Shown piece after piece: positions 9,473 through 18,872 of a stretch of 64,000 bases of DNA. The stretch comes from Iamia sp. SCSIO 61187 (GTDB taxonomy: Bacteria > Actinomycetota > Acidimicrobiia > Acidimicrobiales > Iamiaceae), in NCBI RefSeq assembly GCF_019443745.1, contig NZ_CP050948.1, positions 3,972,001 to 4,036,000 of the forward strand, given 5' to 3'. Every line of letters starts with the position of its first letter. The stretch's first letter is position 1. The notes under the pieces were generated by a model. It had not been told where the DNA came from. It worked only from the letters and a program-made list of their open reading frames with translations, and ran no database searches. A program made the translations under genes and the position numbers.

Positions 9473-12455
9473 TCACGGCCCAGGGCTCAGCGGGACGTCG
9501 ACACGACCTCGGCGTGGGTCGCCACACGCTGACCACGCCGGAAGGCATGCACCTGTACGACGAGGCGGACGCCGCTGCCGCCCTCGGGTTGACCCGGTCA
9601 GAGGTGGGTCGGATGTTGTATGTCGGGGCGGCGCTCGCCGTGGCTCAACTCGCAGCGCCGGCCGAAGACGACGGCGTGGAGGATCGTGCGCTCAGTCGTG
9701 CTCGCGATCGTGCGCGCACGATGTCCCAGGTCAGAGGCTCGTATCTGGTGCCGATCCTCGCGGATGGACACCGATGGGTGACCGAAGCAGAGCTGGCGTC
9801 GTGCGACGTCGCTCGTAGCGCCGGAACCGATCCCGACGTAGTTCGGGCGCTCGGCGACGACGGCGACCAGCTGCCGATCGCCGAGGCCGCCCGCCTCGCC
9901 GGGGTCACGACCCGCTACCTCCGCCAGCTGGCCTGTCGCTACGAGGACGACGGACCGGAGATCGAGCGACGCCTTGCTGCCGGCCGTCTGCCGCGCCGTG
10001 CCTACCTGGTCGCGCACAGAGGCACGAAGGGTCGCTGGCTGGTGACGCGCCAGGAGCTGGCCGCCTTCCTCGAACGCCGGAGGCCGCCGTCGGTCCGAGT
10101 GGCATACGACGTGACGGCGACGACCGAGAAGTCCCTCGGCGTGCTCGCGCTCCTCGGTGACACCGCAGCGCGAGACGCGGTGCTCGGCTCGATCGAGGCC
10201 GGCAACGACTGGGCCATGGGCTGGCTCGAGGAGCACGCCGCCTATGGCCGCGTGGGCGGCAACCCGGTGAAGGCCGAGGGTTGGATGGTGGCCTCGTTCC
10301 GGCACCTGACGTCCCGCTCGTTGGACCCCTTCCCCACCACCACAACGTCGTGGCTAACGCCGTCACCCTCTCCGACGGGAGTCACCGCGGGCTCGACGCC
10401 CGCGGTCTCTATCGCCATGCTCAGGCCGCGTCCGCGCTGGCTACGGCTGAGATGCGCCACCAGCTGTCGGCCCGTCTCGGCGTGCGGTGGCGGCCAGGAC
10501 GTCGCGGAGGATGGGAGATCGCCGGCATCGACGACCGCGTCGTGCGCGAGTTCTCGAAGCGGCGCAACGAGATCGACGACGCCCTCCGCGAGCTGGAACA
10601 GGAGATCGGTCGGGGCGCCCACCCTGGGGAGATCGAGACCATTGTCCTCCGCACCCGCCCGGCCAAGAGCCACACGCCGGTCGCAGAGCTCACATCCGAG
10701 TGGAGGGCGCGGGCCGCCGCTCTCGGCCTCGACCTCGATGCCCTGTCGCGGCTGGGAGGTCGGCCGCCCCAGGACGTCGAGCCCGACGCCGCCGAGGTGT
10801 TCGCCCTCTTGGCGGCGCCGGATGGGGTCTGCGAAGGGGGCTCGGTGTTCACACGGTCCGTCGCAGTCGCAGCGCTCGTCGACCTTCCGGTTCCCGACGA
10901 GGACGGCACTCCGCAGCCCCTGCTCGTCGGAGCCGCCCGTCTCGAGCGTCTGATCGACGACTTCCTTGCGTCCGAGCACGTCGTGTGCCTCGTCGGCTCG
11001 GGCGAACCGCTCTACACGACCGTCGAGGCCCTCGGCATCCAGGAACGCATCGCCGACCGCTACGAACTAGGCCTCCATGGCAGCGGCCATGCCGTGCCCG
11101 CTCCGGCGCTCACCGCAGCCCTGGGCGGACACCCCCACCTGACCAACGAGCAGCGCGCGTTGGTCCGCTCCTGGTGCGCGGGCGGACACCGCTTCCAGGC
11201 GGCCATCGGGCGTGCTGGCGCGGGCAAGACCACAACTGTGGCGGCTTGCGCAGACGCCTGGGCCGCCGCCGGCCACCGGGTCCTCGGCGCAGCAGTGAAG
11301 GGCGAGGCCGCTCGTACGTTGGCAGCGGCGACGGGCATCGAGTGCGAGACGCTCGCCTGGTACCTCGCCCACGACGACCCCGACGACCTCCCCCTCGACT
11401 CGCGGACCGTGCTCGTCATCGACGAAGCCTCGACGATCGGCGACCGCGACCTCGACGCGATCATGACCATGGCCGCCCGCACCGGGGCCTCGCTGCGGCT
11501 CATCGGCGATCCCGCTCAGCACGGCGCGGTGCCCGCCGGAGGCATGTTCCGCGTCCTGTGCGAACGACACCCCCCCACGACCCCCGAGCTGCGCACGACC
11601 CACCGGGTCCGCCATCCGGACGACCGAGCCGCAGCCGAGGCGCTCCGCGACGGCCGAATCGGCGAAGCCCTCGACCACCTCGAAGCCGCCGGGCACCTCC
11701 ACATCGCCTCCGACGACCTCGCCATGTACCGCCAGATCCTCGGCCGCTGGTGGGACGCCCACCAGGCCGGGCTCGCCCACCCGATGGTCGATCGCCGCAA
11801 CGCGACCCGACGCCAGCTCAACCGCCTCGCCCACCACCTTCTTCGAGCCCATGGCCAGGTCGCGGTGGACGAGGTCCCCGCCAGCGATGACCGCCGGTTC
11901 TCCATCGGCGATCGAGTCACCGCACGGGCTCCCGATCGAAGCCTTCACGTCCCCGGCGATCGGCGTGCCTACGTCCGCAACGGGGCCCTCGGCACCATCA
12001 CCGCTACCCGACACAGCCCGACCGATCCTGGGGGCGACACGTTGACAGTCGCCTTCGACGGCATCGGCACCGTCGACGTCCCCCGGAGGTTCTTCGATCA
12101 TCACGACCGAGACGGCCGTGTCGAGGTGGGCCTGGACCACGCCTACGCGCTGACGAGCTACGCCGTCCAAAGTTCGACCCACGCCGTGTCGACGAGTCGC
12201 ATCGACCCCACCGCGACCCGGGCAGAGACCTACGTCGACATCACCCGAGGCCGCTCGGCGAACCACCTCTACCTCACGGCAGCAGCGAACCAGCTCGATG
12301 AAGAGGCCCTGCCGCGAGCGCCTGGCCCCTCGGCGGACGAAGCCGTCGAGCGACGCCTTGAACGCTCCACCGGCGAGCTGACGGCGTACGAGCTGGCCCA
12401 CGTTGACGACGGACCCGCTGGTCGTCCGAAGCGCCCCCCCGAACTCCATCTGTGA
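9200..12455 (+). pseudogene. MobF-family relaxase with RecD-like helicase domain (TraA/TrwC type), two frameshifts
   Basis: Nicks oriT and unwinds the strand for conjugal transfer. The natural start is GTG 9200 (VKFTVTPLGGGRSAIA). The frame shifts at a CCCC run, 9281-9284, then continues through SRYYADSGEEPGRW and the TrwC domain (VRVAYDVTATTEKSLGVLAL), and shifts again at CCCC 10332-10335, immediately before the three-histidine metal motif (HHHNVVANAV). In both places one extra C restores the frame. The helicase half is intact: Walker A (GRAGAGKTTTVAACADAW, about 11207), Walker B (VLVIDEASTI) and SYAVQSSTHAVSTSRID near the end. Reconstituted length is about 1085 aa, in the family range. It is either decayed or affected by homopolymer errors. 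The excisionase-like gene follows in the same direction. Confidence 0.85.
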
Positions 12456-12487
12456 GGTTCACGGACCCGCCAGGGCCTAGGCACCCC

Positions 12488-12733
12488 ATGAAGACGCCAC
12501 ACCACAGCACCGAGGTGCTCACGATCGAGGAGGCAGCCGCGGTGCTCCGCATCAGCCGCGGCGCGGCCTACGCACAGGCCCGCCGCTGGCGCGAGACGGG
12601 TGGCCGGGAGGGCATTCCCTGCCTCCAGCTCGGCCGTACCCTCCGCGTCCCGATCGGGGCGTTGCAAGAGATGCTCGAACACCCCGAGTCGGCCAGTGTT
12701 CCGAACCTCGCCCGTCACCTTGAGACCGCCTAG
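12488..12733 (+). CDS. Excisionase/helix-turn-helix DNA-binding protein
   Basis: 81 aa from ATG 12488. The central part (TIEEAAAVLRISRGAAYAQA) is a winged HTH_17-type motif found in Xis/AlpA excisionases, followed by a basic wing (GIPCLQLGRTLRVPIGALQE) and a short tail. It lies 30 bases downstream of the relaxase in the same direction, the position where actinobacterial integrative elements often carry xis, normally followed by the integrase. Here the integrase is 37.8 kb away (50536), with metal-resistance cargo between. A role in excision is inferred from family and position. Confidence 0.7.
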   Translation: MKTPHHSTEVLTIEEAAAVLRISRGAAYAQARRWRETGGREGIPCLQLGRTLRVPIGALQEMLEHPESASVPNLARHLETA

Positions 12734-13950
12734 CCGTGCTCGCCAGCCATGCGGGAATCAGCGTCACCCACGTTGGCCGCGTGTACGAGGCGCTGCGGAG
12801 CGAGGGTCAGGCCGAGTGCACCGGCGCCTACGAGTAGTGCCCCGCCGAGCAAGTAGACGGCTGCGATGCCGAAGCGGTCGGCTGCAAGACCTCCGACTCC
12901 GATGCTCAGGAGCCGTCCGGTCTGCCAGACCACATCGAAGAAGGCAAAGACCCGCCCACGCATCCGCTCGGGCACCGTGGTCTGCAGAACGCTGTTGTAG
13001 GTGACGTTGCCGGTGCTCGTCCCGACGCCGTACGCAGCGAGAGCCCCCAGCGCCACTCCGAAGGAGGTGCTGGCGGCGAGCACCACATCGACTACGCCTC
13101 GAAGGACGTAGGGGCCGAACAACCATCCTCGACGGCGCACGTCCTTCGCGATGCGCTGGAGGACGAGTGGCCCGACACCGGCGCCGACTCCTATCGCTGC
13201 GATCAACAGTCCGAACTGGCTCGCGCGGACATCGAGGTGATCCTCGGCGAGGACCACGAGGAGCGCAGAGGTCGCGCCGGCCGAGAGCGCTGCGAGACCC
13301 TGCACGCAGGCCAGCACCCCGAGGAACCGGCTCGAACGTATGGCCTTCAGACCTTCCGCAATGTCAGCGAGGTGCTTCCCCGCCGACCGAACTGGTTCGC
13401 GCACCATCGGAAGGCGGACCAGCAGGACCGCCGAGATGACGAAGGTGAGGGCATTGAGGAGGAAGGCAATCCGGGCCCCTGCCGTCGCGACGATCAGGCC
13501 GGCGACGGGTGCGAGGGCGATCTGGGAGATGACAGCAGCCGACCACACGGCAGCGTTGGCGCCCACGATGTCGTCTGGGTCGACCACTACTGCAGGGAGA
13601 GCGCTCCCAGCGGCCGGGTTGAACAGCACGGTGAAGGCCGAAAGCGCAAACGCAGCCAGGTACACGGCGAGGAGCTCGTCGTGGAAGACGGCCAGCCCTA
13701 TGGCAACCAAGGCGCGCGCGACATCGGCGGACACCATGATCCGCCTGCGGTCGTAGCGGTCCACGAACGACCCGGCGATGAACCCGAAGAGGATCACCGG
13801 TGCGATTTCGAGAGCGACAGTGCCCGCGACCTTCACTCCAGAGCCGGTCAACTCGTACACGACGATCACGAGGGCCACTGAGTTGAAGGTGTCGCCCCAG
13901 CGAGAGACGGTCTGAGCAGCCCAGAAGCGACGGAACGCCGGTCGGCTCAT
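12730..13950 (-). CDS. Major facilitator superfamily exporter (MFS_3/EntS-like)
   Basis: 406 aa with about 12 membrane segments. The N-terminus (FRRFWAAQTVSRWGDTFNSV) and loop 2-3 (GSFVDRYDRRRIMVSADVAR, the MFS A-like motif) place it with EntS/macrolide-type drug and siderophore exporters. The long central loop includes the basic stretch RLPMVREPVRSAGKH. It is divergent from a MerR-type regulator at 14073 and is preceded by a MerR-type promoter with a 20-bp spacer read in its direction, so it is probably induced by that regulator; the substrate (metal complex or drug) is not determined. Its stop overlaps the end of the convergent excisionase gene by 4 bases. Confidence 0.82.
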   Translation of the reverse strand: MSRPAFRRFWAAQTVSRWGDTFNSVALVIVVYELTGSGVKVAGTVALEIAPVILFGFIAGSFVDRYDRRRIMVSADVARALVAIGLAVFHDELLAVYLAAFALSAFTVLFNPAAGSALPAVVVDPDDIVGANAAVWSAAVISQIALAPVAGLIVATAGARIAFLLNALTFVISAVLLVRLPMVREPVRSAGKHLADIAEGLKAIRSSRFLGVLACVQGLAALSAGATSALLVVLAEDHLDVRASQFGLLIAAIGVGAGVGPLVLQRIAKDVRRRGWLFGPYVLRGVVDVVLAASTSFGVALGALAAYGVGTSTGNVTYNSVLQTTVPERMRGRVFAFFDVVWQTGRLLSIGVGGLAADRFGIAAVYLLGGALLVGAGALGLTLAPQRLVHAANVGDADSRMAGEHG

Positions 13951-14027
13951 CGCCCGCCGGAGCGGCGTCGCCCCGGAGCCGCGGCTGTCTGACTCGTCGT
14001 GGTGCGAGGGGGATCCGATGCGAATCG

Positions 14028-14059
14028 ACGATAGAACCTTGTCCTAGGGGCAAGGTCAA
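14028..14059 (-). promoter_or_regulatory. MerR-type promoter/operator for the MFS gene
   Basis: On the minus strand TTGACC (14059-14054) and TATCGT (14033-14028) are 20 bases apart. ACCTTGTCC and GGGCAAGGT (14036-14056, one mismatch) form an inverted repeat around TAG within the spacer. The layout copies that at 439-470, including the ACCTTG half-site. It reads toward the MFS gene and overlaps the region upstream of the divergent merR. Confidence 0.78.
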
Positions 14060-14072
14060 GGAGCTTCCGATC

Positions 14073-14489
14073 ATGTCGACGTCGAGCCTCACCATCGGGC
14101 AGGCCGCTGACCTCACAGGCCTCACTCCGAAGGCCATCCGGCTCTATGAGGCTCGCGGCCTCATCGGCCCAGCCTCCCGCACGTCAGGCGGATACCGCAC
14201 CTATGGGCCGGAGGAGATCGCCGTGCTGAGGTTCGTGCGGCAGGCGAAGTCCATCGGGCTGCGACTCGAGGAGATCGGCCAGATCATCGACCTTCAGCGT
14301 TCCGAAGGGCGTCCCTGCGGGATGGTCGTCGAGCTGCTCGACCGCCGACTGGCGGGCATAGATCGGGCCATCGCCGATCTGTGTGCGGTGCGCGCGACGC
14401 TCAGCAACGCTCGTGACCAGGCAGAGCAGGCGATGCGGTCCGGGCGCGAAGCCGTTGTCTGCACCGTCATAGAGTCAGCTGCTCCGTGA
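14073..14489 (+). CDS. MerR-family regulator, metal-type
   Basis: 138 aa; ATG 14073 follows AAGGAG (14058-14063) by 9 bases. Residues 6-75 form the MerR HTH and wing (IGQAADLTGLTPKAIRLYEA), then a dimerisation helix. Cysteines at 82 (RPCGMVVELL), 104 and 130 occupy positions used by metal-sensing MerR proteins, although the C-terminal CxnC loop of CueR/ZntR is not complete. It is divergent from the MFS exporter, whose promoter carries a MerR-type operator, so it is the likely activator. It is only distantly similar to the first MerR of the window. Confidence 0.88.
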   Translation: MSTSSLTIGQAADLTGLTPKAIRLYEARGLIGPASRTSGGYRTYGPEEIAVLRFVRQAKSIGLRLEEIGQIIDLQRSEGRPCGMVVELLDRRLAGIDRAIADLCAVRATLSNARDQAEQAMRSGREAVVCTVIESAAP

Positions 14490-14604
14490 ACAGGACCGTC
14501 CGTTGCGGGACTGGACGATGGAAGCCGGGACGTGGTCGTGGCTCAGCGAAGGTTCAGCCGAGACCTGGCGCGCCATTGCGACGTCTAGCTGACCGCGCGC
14601 GTTA

Positions 14605-14952
14605 TCAGACGCGGTCGAGAAGGGCGGCGAGGTCGGGCGGAACGGGCGCGGGCTTCATCATGGGGACCGTGGCTCGACCGCTGTTGCCGCTCGGATAGCG
14701 GCCGGCGAGGGAGCCAGGGCCGGCGACGATCAGGCGGACGACCTGGCCGATCGCCTCTCGTCGGTCTCGTTCTCGGAGGCCTTGGCGGAGCATGAGGCCA
14801 TGCACCTTCACATGGGGCCAGGCCCATGGTTGGGAGAGGATGTGGGCTCGTTCGAGGTGGTCCCATCGGGCTTGGCCCTCGGAGTAGCCGGCTGCTTGCA
14901 GCTCGGCGTCGAAGGCGTTGCGCACCGCGTCAGGCATAGGTCGGCGGGCCAT
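14605..14952 (-). CDS. DUF3703 family protein
   Basis: 115 aa from ATG 14952, which overlaps the stop of the cation-transporter frame (ATGA), so the two are translationally coupled. The pattern PMPDAVRNAFDAELQAAGYS, followed by HLERAHILSQPWAWPHVKVH and VPPDLAALL at the end, matches DUF3703, a small family often found behind metal transporters and CmtR/MerR sensors. Function is unknown. The conserved His-rich helix (HLERAHIL plus WPHVKVHG) could bind metal, but this is inference. A longer frame to 15159 runs through the transporter gene out of frame and is not used. Confidence 0.8.
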   Translation of the reverse strand: MARRPMPDAVRNAFDAELQAAGYSEGQARWDHLERAHILSQPWAWPHVKVHGLMLRQGLRERDRREAIGQVVRLIVAGPGSLAGRYPSGNSGRATVPMMKPAPVPPDLAALLDRV

Positions 14953-15631
14953 CAGTCGCACCCCGGGCAGCAGGCGTCGTCCGGCTCGTCGGCGAGGGCC
15001 GAGGGGGCGGCACAGCAGACCTCGCCGTTGAGGGCCTCGCGTCCTTCCTTGACGGCGACGGCGGCAATGACGAGGGCGGCGATGGGGTCGGCCCAGGACC
15101 AGCCGAGGACGCTGTTGGCGACGAGGCCGAGCAGCAAGACCGCCGAGAGGTAGGTGCACAGCAGCGTTTGCTTGCTGTTGGCCACGACGCTGGCCGAACC
15201 GAGCGCTCGGCCGGTTCGGCGCTCGAACCAGGACAGGACGGGCATGATCGCCAGGCTCAAGGCGGCGAGGACGATGCCAACGGTGCTGTGGTCCGCCTCG
15301 GCGGCGCCGAGCAGCGTGCGGAGGGCGTCGAAGGACACGTAGGCGGCAAGGGCGAAGAACGAGACGGCAACGAGCCGCAGGGCCGTCTGCTCTCGCGCTC
15401 GGTGGTCGGTGCCCGCAAACTGCCAGGCGACCGCAGCGGCCGAGAGCACCTCGACGGTCGAGTCGAGGCCGAACCCGACGAGCGCCGCCGAGCCCGCAAC
15501 GGTGCCGGCGGTGATGGCGATGACGCCCTCGACGACGTTGTAGGTGATCGTCGCAGCCACCGTGAACCGGACCGGCGCCGCAGCACCGTCTCCCTGTTGG
15601 GGGTGAGTGCCGAGAACTGGACTGTGGTCAT
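14952..15631 (-). pseudogene. CDF-like cation transporter with cysteine-rich tail, N-terminal frameshift
   Basis: The membrane domain (VRFTVAATITYNVVEGVIAI, LVGFGLDSTVEVLSA, ANSKQTLLCTYLSA) is that of the short cation-transporter family related to CDF proteins, with about six membrane segments and no cytoplasmic C-terminal domain. The last 25 residues are cysteine-rich (EVCCAAPSA and DDACCPGCD), a probable metal-binding tail. A likely start ATG at 15631 (MTTVQFSALTPNRE) is in a different frame; one missing G near 15570 would join it as RRRVRFTVAATITYN. As the sequence stands, this frame instead reads through without a stop from the CmtR-type sensor upstream. Confidence 0.68.
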
Positions 15632-15944
15632 GTCTCGCTCCCGCACTCGGGCACTCGACGACCAGGGTGACGTCGAGCAGGTCTCGCAGGGCGTGGGAGA
15701 GGTGGCGGTCGGCCAGCTCATAGCGGAGTTGACGCCCCTCGGGTTGGGCGACGACGAGGCCGCAGCCGCGGAGGCAGGCGAGGTGGTTGCTGACGTTCGG
15801 GCGGCTGAGGCCAAGTTCTTCGGCCATGGCCGCCGGGTAGGCCGGGCCATCGAGGAGCATCAGCAAGATGCGGCAACGGTTCGGATCGGCCAGGGCCCGA
15901 CCCAGTCGGCTCATGGCTTCGAGCCGTGTAGCGGTGTTCAGCAC
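15632..15944 (-). CDS. CmtR-like ArsR-family Cd/Pb sensor
   Basis: About 104 residues from GTG 15944. The winged helix is ArsR-type (RALADPNRCRILLML, GLSRPNVSNHLACLRGCGLV). Cys57 and Cys61 in the recognition helix match in number and spacing the metal ligands of mycobacterial CmtR, and Cys98 may be the third. CmtR represses until Cd or Pb binds. The start codon lies 7 bases after TATAGT, and the operator-like repeat overlaps it, so the message is probably leaderless and autoregulated. No stop codon separates this frame from the cation transporter; see that entry. The C-terminal end given here is therefore arbitrary. Confidence 0.8.
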
Positions 15945-15973
15945 AGGCTGAACTATACCGCTCGCCGCTGAAC
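15936..15973 (-). promoter_or_regulatory. Candidate CmtR operator and -10 element
   Basis: A 7-bp inverted repeat (GTTCAGC 15936-15942, GCTGAAC 15947-15953) with spacer ACAG overlaps the start of the cmtR-like gene, and a third half-site GCTGAAC is at 15967-15973. On the minus strand TATAGT (15957-15952) is a good -10. No strong -35 was recognised. The divergent methyltransferase starts at 16005, so the site may control both. Confidence 0.62.
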
Positions 15974-16004
15974 TGTCCAGCGTCCGACCGGTAGCGTCGC
16001 CGCC

Positions 16005-17096
16005 ATGGCATCCACCATGGTCGACGAAGGACCCGACGAGGTCGAGATCGCGCTGTTCGCCTACGAGGTGGCCAAGGTGCGCGCCGGGGCGATCACGGCG
16101 GCGATGGTCCATCTGGGTGATCGGCTCGGCCTCTACCGCACCCTGGCCGACCTGGAACGACCGGTGTCGTCGGCCGAGCTGGCCGACGCAGCCGGGCTGG
16201 TCGAGCGGTGGGTGCGGGAGTGGCTCTACAACCAGGCCGCTGCCGGACTGGTGCTCGTCGACGACGCCGAGCGCTTCTCGCTGTCGGCCGCTGGTGCGGT
16301 CGTCCTGGCCGACCCGGATCACGAGGCGAACCTGGCCGGGATGTTCCACTCGCTGCCCCAGACGATGCAACGGCTGGAGAGGCTCCCGGACAGCTTCCGC
16401 ACCGGCGTCGGCTACGACTACGACGCTCACGGCCCCGACGGCGCCATCGGCATCGAGCGGACCTTCGAGCCGTGGATGCGAGCGCACCTCGTCGCCGACG
16501 TCGTCCCGCTCCTCGACGATGTCGTCGCTCGGCTCGAGGCAGGTGCGACGGTGGCCGACGTCGGGTGCGGGTCCGGCGGGGTCGTGCTCGAGCTGGCCGC
16601 CGCGTTCCCGGCCAGCCAGATCGTCGGTTACGAGATCTCCCACCTCGCCCTCGACCGAGCCGGAGCGCGGCTCGCCGAGCGAGGGCTGGCCAACGTCGAG
16701 TTCCGCCACGGCGGCGACGAGCCCATCCCCGACGACGGATCGTTTGCCCTCGTCGCCACCTGCGACTGTCTCCACGACATGACCGATCCCGCCGGCATGG
16801 CTCGCACCATCCGGGGTGCGGTGGCCGAGGACGGGACCTGGCTGCTCATCGACATCAAGGCCTACGACACCTACGCCGAGAACGTCGCCCACAACCCCGT
16901 CGCCGCCATGATGTACGGCGAGAGCGTCATGAGCTGCATGTCCTCCGGCCTTTCCGAACCGGGCGGCGCCGGGCTAGGCACCCTCGGGTTGTCGGCCCGC
17001 CGAGCCGAGGCGATCGCCCGCGACGCGGGCTTCACCCGCTTCCGCCAGCTCGACGTCGACCACGCCGTCAACGCCTTCTACGAGATCCGCCCCTAG
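16005..17096 (+). CDS. Class I SAM-dependent methyltransferase with N-terminal winged helix
   Basis: 363 aa. Residues 20-110 are a dimerisation/winged-helix domain (SAELADAAGLVERWVREWLY) and residues 165-330 a Rossmann methyltransferase with motif I VADVGCGSGGVVLELA and acidic post-motif residue E in IVGYEISHLALDR. The layout resembles the Rv2258c-type family of mycobacteria, whose substrate is unknown. It is divergent from the CmtR-like sensor and the repeats at 15936-15973 lie in its upstream region, suggesting metal-linked expression. The methyl acceptor cannot be predicted; a small molecule or metalloid is possible. Confidence 0.83.
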   Translation: MASTMVDEGPDEVEIALFAYEVAKVRAGAITAAMVHLGDRLGLYRTLADLERPVSSAELADAAGLVERWVREWLYNQAAAGLVLVDDAERFSLSAAGAVVLADPDHEANLAGMFHSLPQTMQRLERLPDSFRTGVGYDYDAHGPDGAIGIERTFEPWMRAHLVADVVPLLDDVVARLEAGATVADVGCGSGGVVLELAAAFPASQIVGYEISHLALDRAGARLAERGLANVEFRHGGDEPIPDDGSFALVATCDCLHDMTDPAGMARTIRGAVAEDGTWLLIDIKAYDTYAENVAHNPVAAMMYGESVMSCMSSGLSEPGGAGLGTLGLSARRAEAIARDAGFTRFRQLDVDHAVNAFYEIRP

Positions 17097-17132
17097 CTCG
17101 GCGCAGCACCTCCGGGTCTTGCCTCAATCGGA

Positions 17133-17498
17133 TCAACCGCCACCGGCGCCATCTTCAGGAGGGCGACAGCGGTCGATGATCTCCCTGAGCTCGTCGGGCA
17201 GCTCCGACGGTGCCTCTTCCTGCCTGTCGTTGATCTCGCGGAATTGCTCGTAGGTGAGGCCGCTGGGCGAGGTGATCTCCTCGTAAGCGCAACCGCACAC
17301 ATCCTCGGCGGTGTCGCCGTCGTAGGTCGGCCCATCGCCTGAGTCGTCCGTCAGGGCGGCGACGCAACCCTCCGTGAAGTTGCGCTCGGTGGTGGCGCCA
17401 TAGTCGTCGGGGACATCTCGACCGCCTGAGCAGCCGGCGAGCATGGCCAGGGCGAGCAAGGTGAGGGGCCAGCGGAACCACGAGGTGGAAGCGTTCAC
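17133..17498 (-). CDS. Secreted lipoprotein, uncharacterised
   Basis: 121 aa from GTG 17498, which overlaps the VKOR stop (GTGA). The N-terminus is a lipoprotein signal (PLTLLALAMLAGCSGG), so the mature protein starts at that cysteine and would be processed by Lgt and LspA. The mature part is acidic, with three further cysteines (EGCVAALT and VCGCAYEEI) and a last one near the end (IDRCRPPED); four mature cysteines could form disulfides made by the adjacent VKOR/DsbA pair. No known domain was recognised. It is the last gene of the minus-strand copper/thiol operon. Confidence 0.75.
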   Translation of the reverse strand: MNASTSWFRWPLTLLALAMLAGCSGGRDVPDDYGATTERNFTEGCVAALTDDSGDGPTYDGDTAEDVCGCAYEEITSPSGLTYEQFREINDRQEEAPSELPDELREIIDRCRPPEDGAGGG

Positions 17499-18094
17499 AG
17501 GAGGGTCTCCCAGTAGGACCAGAAGCGGCGGGTGATGAGTCCGATGATGACGAGGAACCACACGGTGACGATGACCGCCTGGTAGTCGGTGACCAGGCGT
17601 CCGAGTCGGGCTGGTTGCGGGCGAATGGAACCGGTGCGGATGAGCATGGCGACGGTGGTGACGAACAGCGGGATCGTCACGGCCCACACCGCCATGCAGT
17701 ACGGGCACAGGGCGCCGATGCGGTAGATGCTCTGGAACATCAGCCAGTGGACGAACCCGACGCCGAAGGTGGCGCCGGCACCGAGGCCGCGGAGTACCCA
17801 GCGGGGAAGGTGGGCTCCGGCGAGGAGCACGACACCGATGGTCATGATGATGGTGAAGCCGACGATGCCGATGATCGGGTTCGGGAACCCGAACGCCTCG
17901 GCCTGGTCGGTGGTCATGACCGATCCGCAGGAGATGATCGGGTTGATGTCGCAGGTGAGGATCCGGTCGGGGTCTTCGAGGAGGGCGATCTTCTCGACGA
18001 GGAGCGTCGCCGCAGCGAGCAGGCCGATGAGGCCGGCGACGACGAGACCGGCGGCGAAGCGCCGGCTCGGCGCGGCGCGGTCGGTGGTGCTCAC
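17495..18094 (-). CDS. Vitamin K epoxide reductase (VKOR) family membrane protein
   Basis: About 199 aa from GTG 18094 (an in-frame TTG at 18118 is less likely). Four to five membrane segments. The periplasmic cysteine pair (ILTCDINPIISCGSVM) and the membrane CxxC (ALCPYCMAVW) are the VKOR active sites. In actinobacteria VKOR replaces DsbB: it reoxidises a DsbA-like protein and passes electrons to quinone. The DsbA-like gene is immediately upstream in the same operon, which fits this pairing. A serine in the SCGSVM motif matches the family pattern. Confidence 0.9.
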   Translation of the reverse strand: MSTTDRAAPSRRFAAGLVVAGLIGLLAAATLLVEKIALLEDPDRILTCDINPIISCGSVMTTDQAEAFGFPNPIIGIVGFTIIMTIGVVLLAGAHLPRWVLRGLGAGATFGVGFVHWLMFQSIYRIGALCPYCMAVWAVTIPLFVTTVAMLIRTGSIRPQPARLGRLVTDYQAVIVTVWFLVIIGLITRRFWSYWETLL

Positions 18095-18166
18095 GAGGCC
18101 AGCACCCGCCGCCGGCAACCCTGACGAAGCCGGCGGCGGGTGAGGGTCGCTCCCGGTCGCCTTCGT

Positions 18167-18186
18167 CCGCCGGCTGCCACCGGCGG
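18167..18186 (-). terminator. GC-rich hairpin between dsbA-like and VKOR genes
   Basis: CCGCCGG (18167-18173) and CCGGCGG (18180-18186) form a 7-bp stem with a 6-base loop in the only sizeable gap of the operon (18095-18221). There is no T tract, so it may attenuate or stabilise transcripts rather than terminate. Confidence 0.35.
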
Positions 18187-18221
18187 TCGTGGCGTCGTCA
18201 GGGCGACAGAACGGGATGGGC

Positions 18222-18872
18222 TCAACGGCCGACGGCCTCGTCGAGCTGCGCGGTCAGGTCCTCGACGGTGCTCAGGTCAAGCTCCTCGCCGTCGAGGAAG
18301 AACGTCGGGGTGCCCGTGACGCCGAGATCCTCGCCGTCGGCCTGGTCGCGCTCGACTTTGGCCTCGGTAGCGGGGTCTTCGTACACCGCGCTGAACTCGT
18401 CCATATCGAGCCGATCTGCTCGGCGAGATCGAAGAAGTGCTGCTCCTCGGGGGTCTGCTGCTCGCCCCACGCGGGCTGAGTTTCGAAGAGCAGGTCGTAC
18501 ATCTCCTCGAACTTGCCCTGGGCGTTGGCGGCCTCGGCTGCTTTGGCGGCATTGACCGAGCTGGCGTGCAGCGGCATGTAGCGCACGACGATCTCCAGGT
18601 CGCCCTCGTAGTCCTGGCGGACCTGATCGACCACCGGCTTGACCGCTCGGCAGGCCTCGCACTCGAAGTCGAGGAACTCGACGAGCACTGGCGCCCCTTC
18701 GTCCGGGTGGCCAGGCGGATGCTGTCGGCCCGGCCAGGCGGTCGTCTTGCTCGGAACCGCCTGCGGCCGTCTTCTCCGGTTCGCCGTCGTCACCACCGAG
18801 GAGTGCGACGGCGGCGAGTGCGATGGCGGCGCACACGATCAGCGCGAGGGACATCTTGACGCTCTTGCTCAT
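18222..18872 (-). pseudogene. DsbA-like thiol:disulfide oxidoreductase, frameshifted
   Basis: ATG 18872 overlaps the CtaG stop (ATGA). The N-terminal anchor (KMSLALIVCAAIALAAVALL) and the end (LGVTGTPTFFLDGEELDLST, with the cis-Pro of thioredoxin folds) are in one frame. The middle, including VLVEFLDFECEACRAVKPVV (CEAC active site) and LFETQPAWGEQQTPEEQHFF, is in another. Shifts occur near 18715 and 18420; correcting them gives a normal membrane-anchored DsbA/thioredoxin_4 protein of about 215 aa. Partner of the downstream VKOR in disulfide formation. Function depends on whether the shifts are real. Confidence 0.78.

Noticed and set aside
13364-14137. Minus-strand frame overlapping the MFS gene
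   Set aside because: Shadow frame of the exporter; Arg-rich with no motif.
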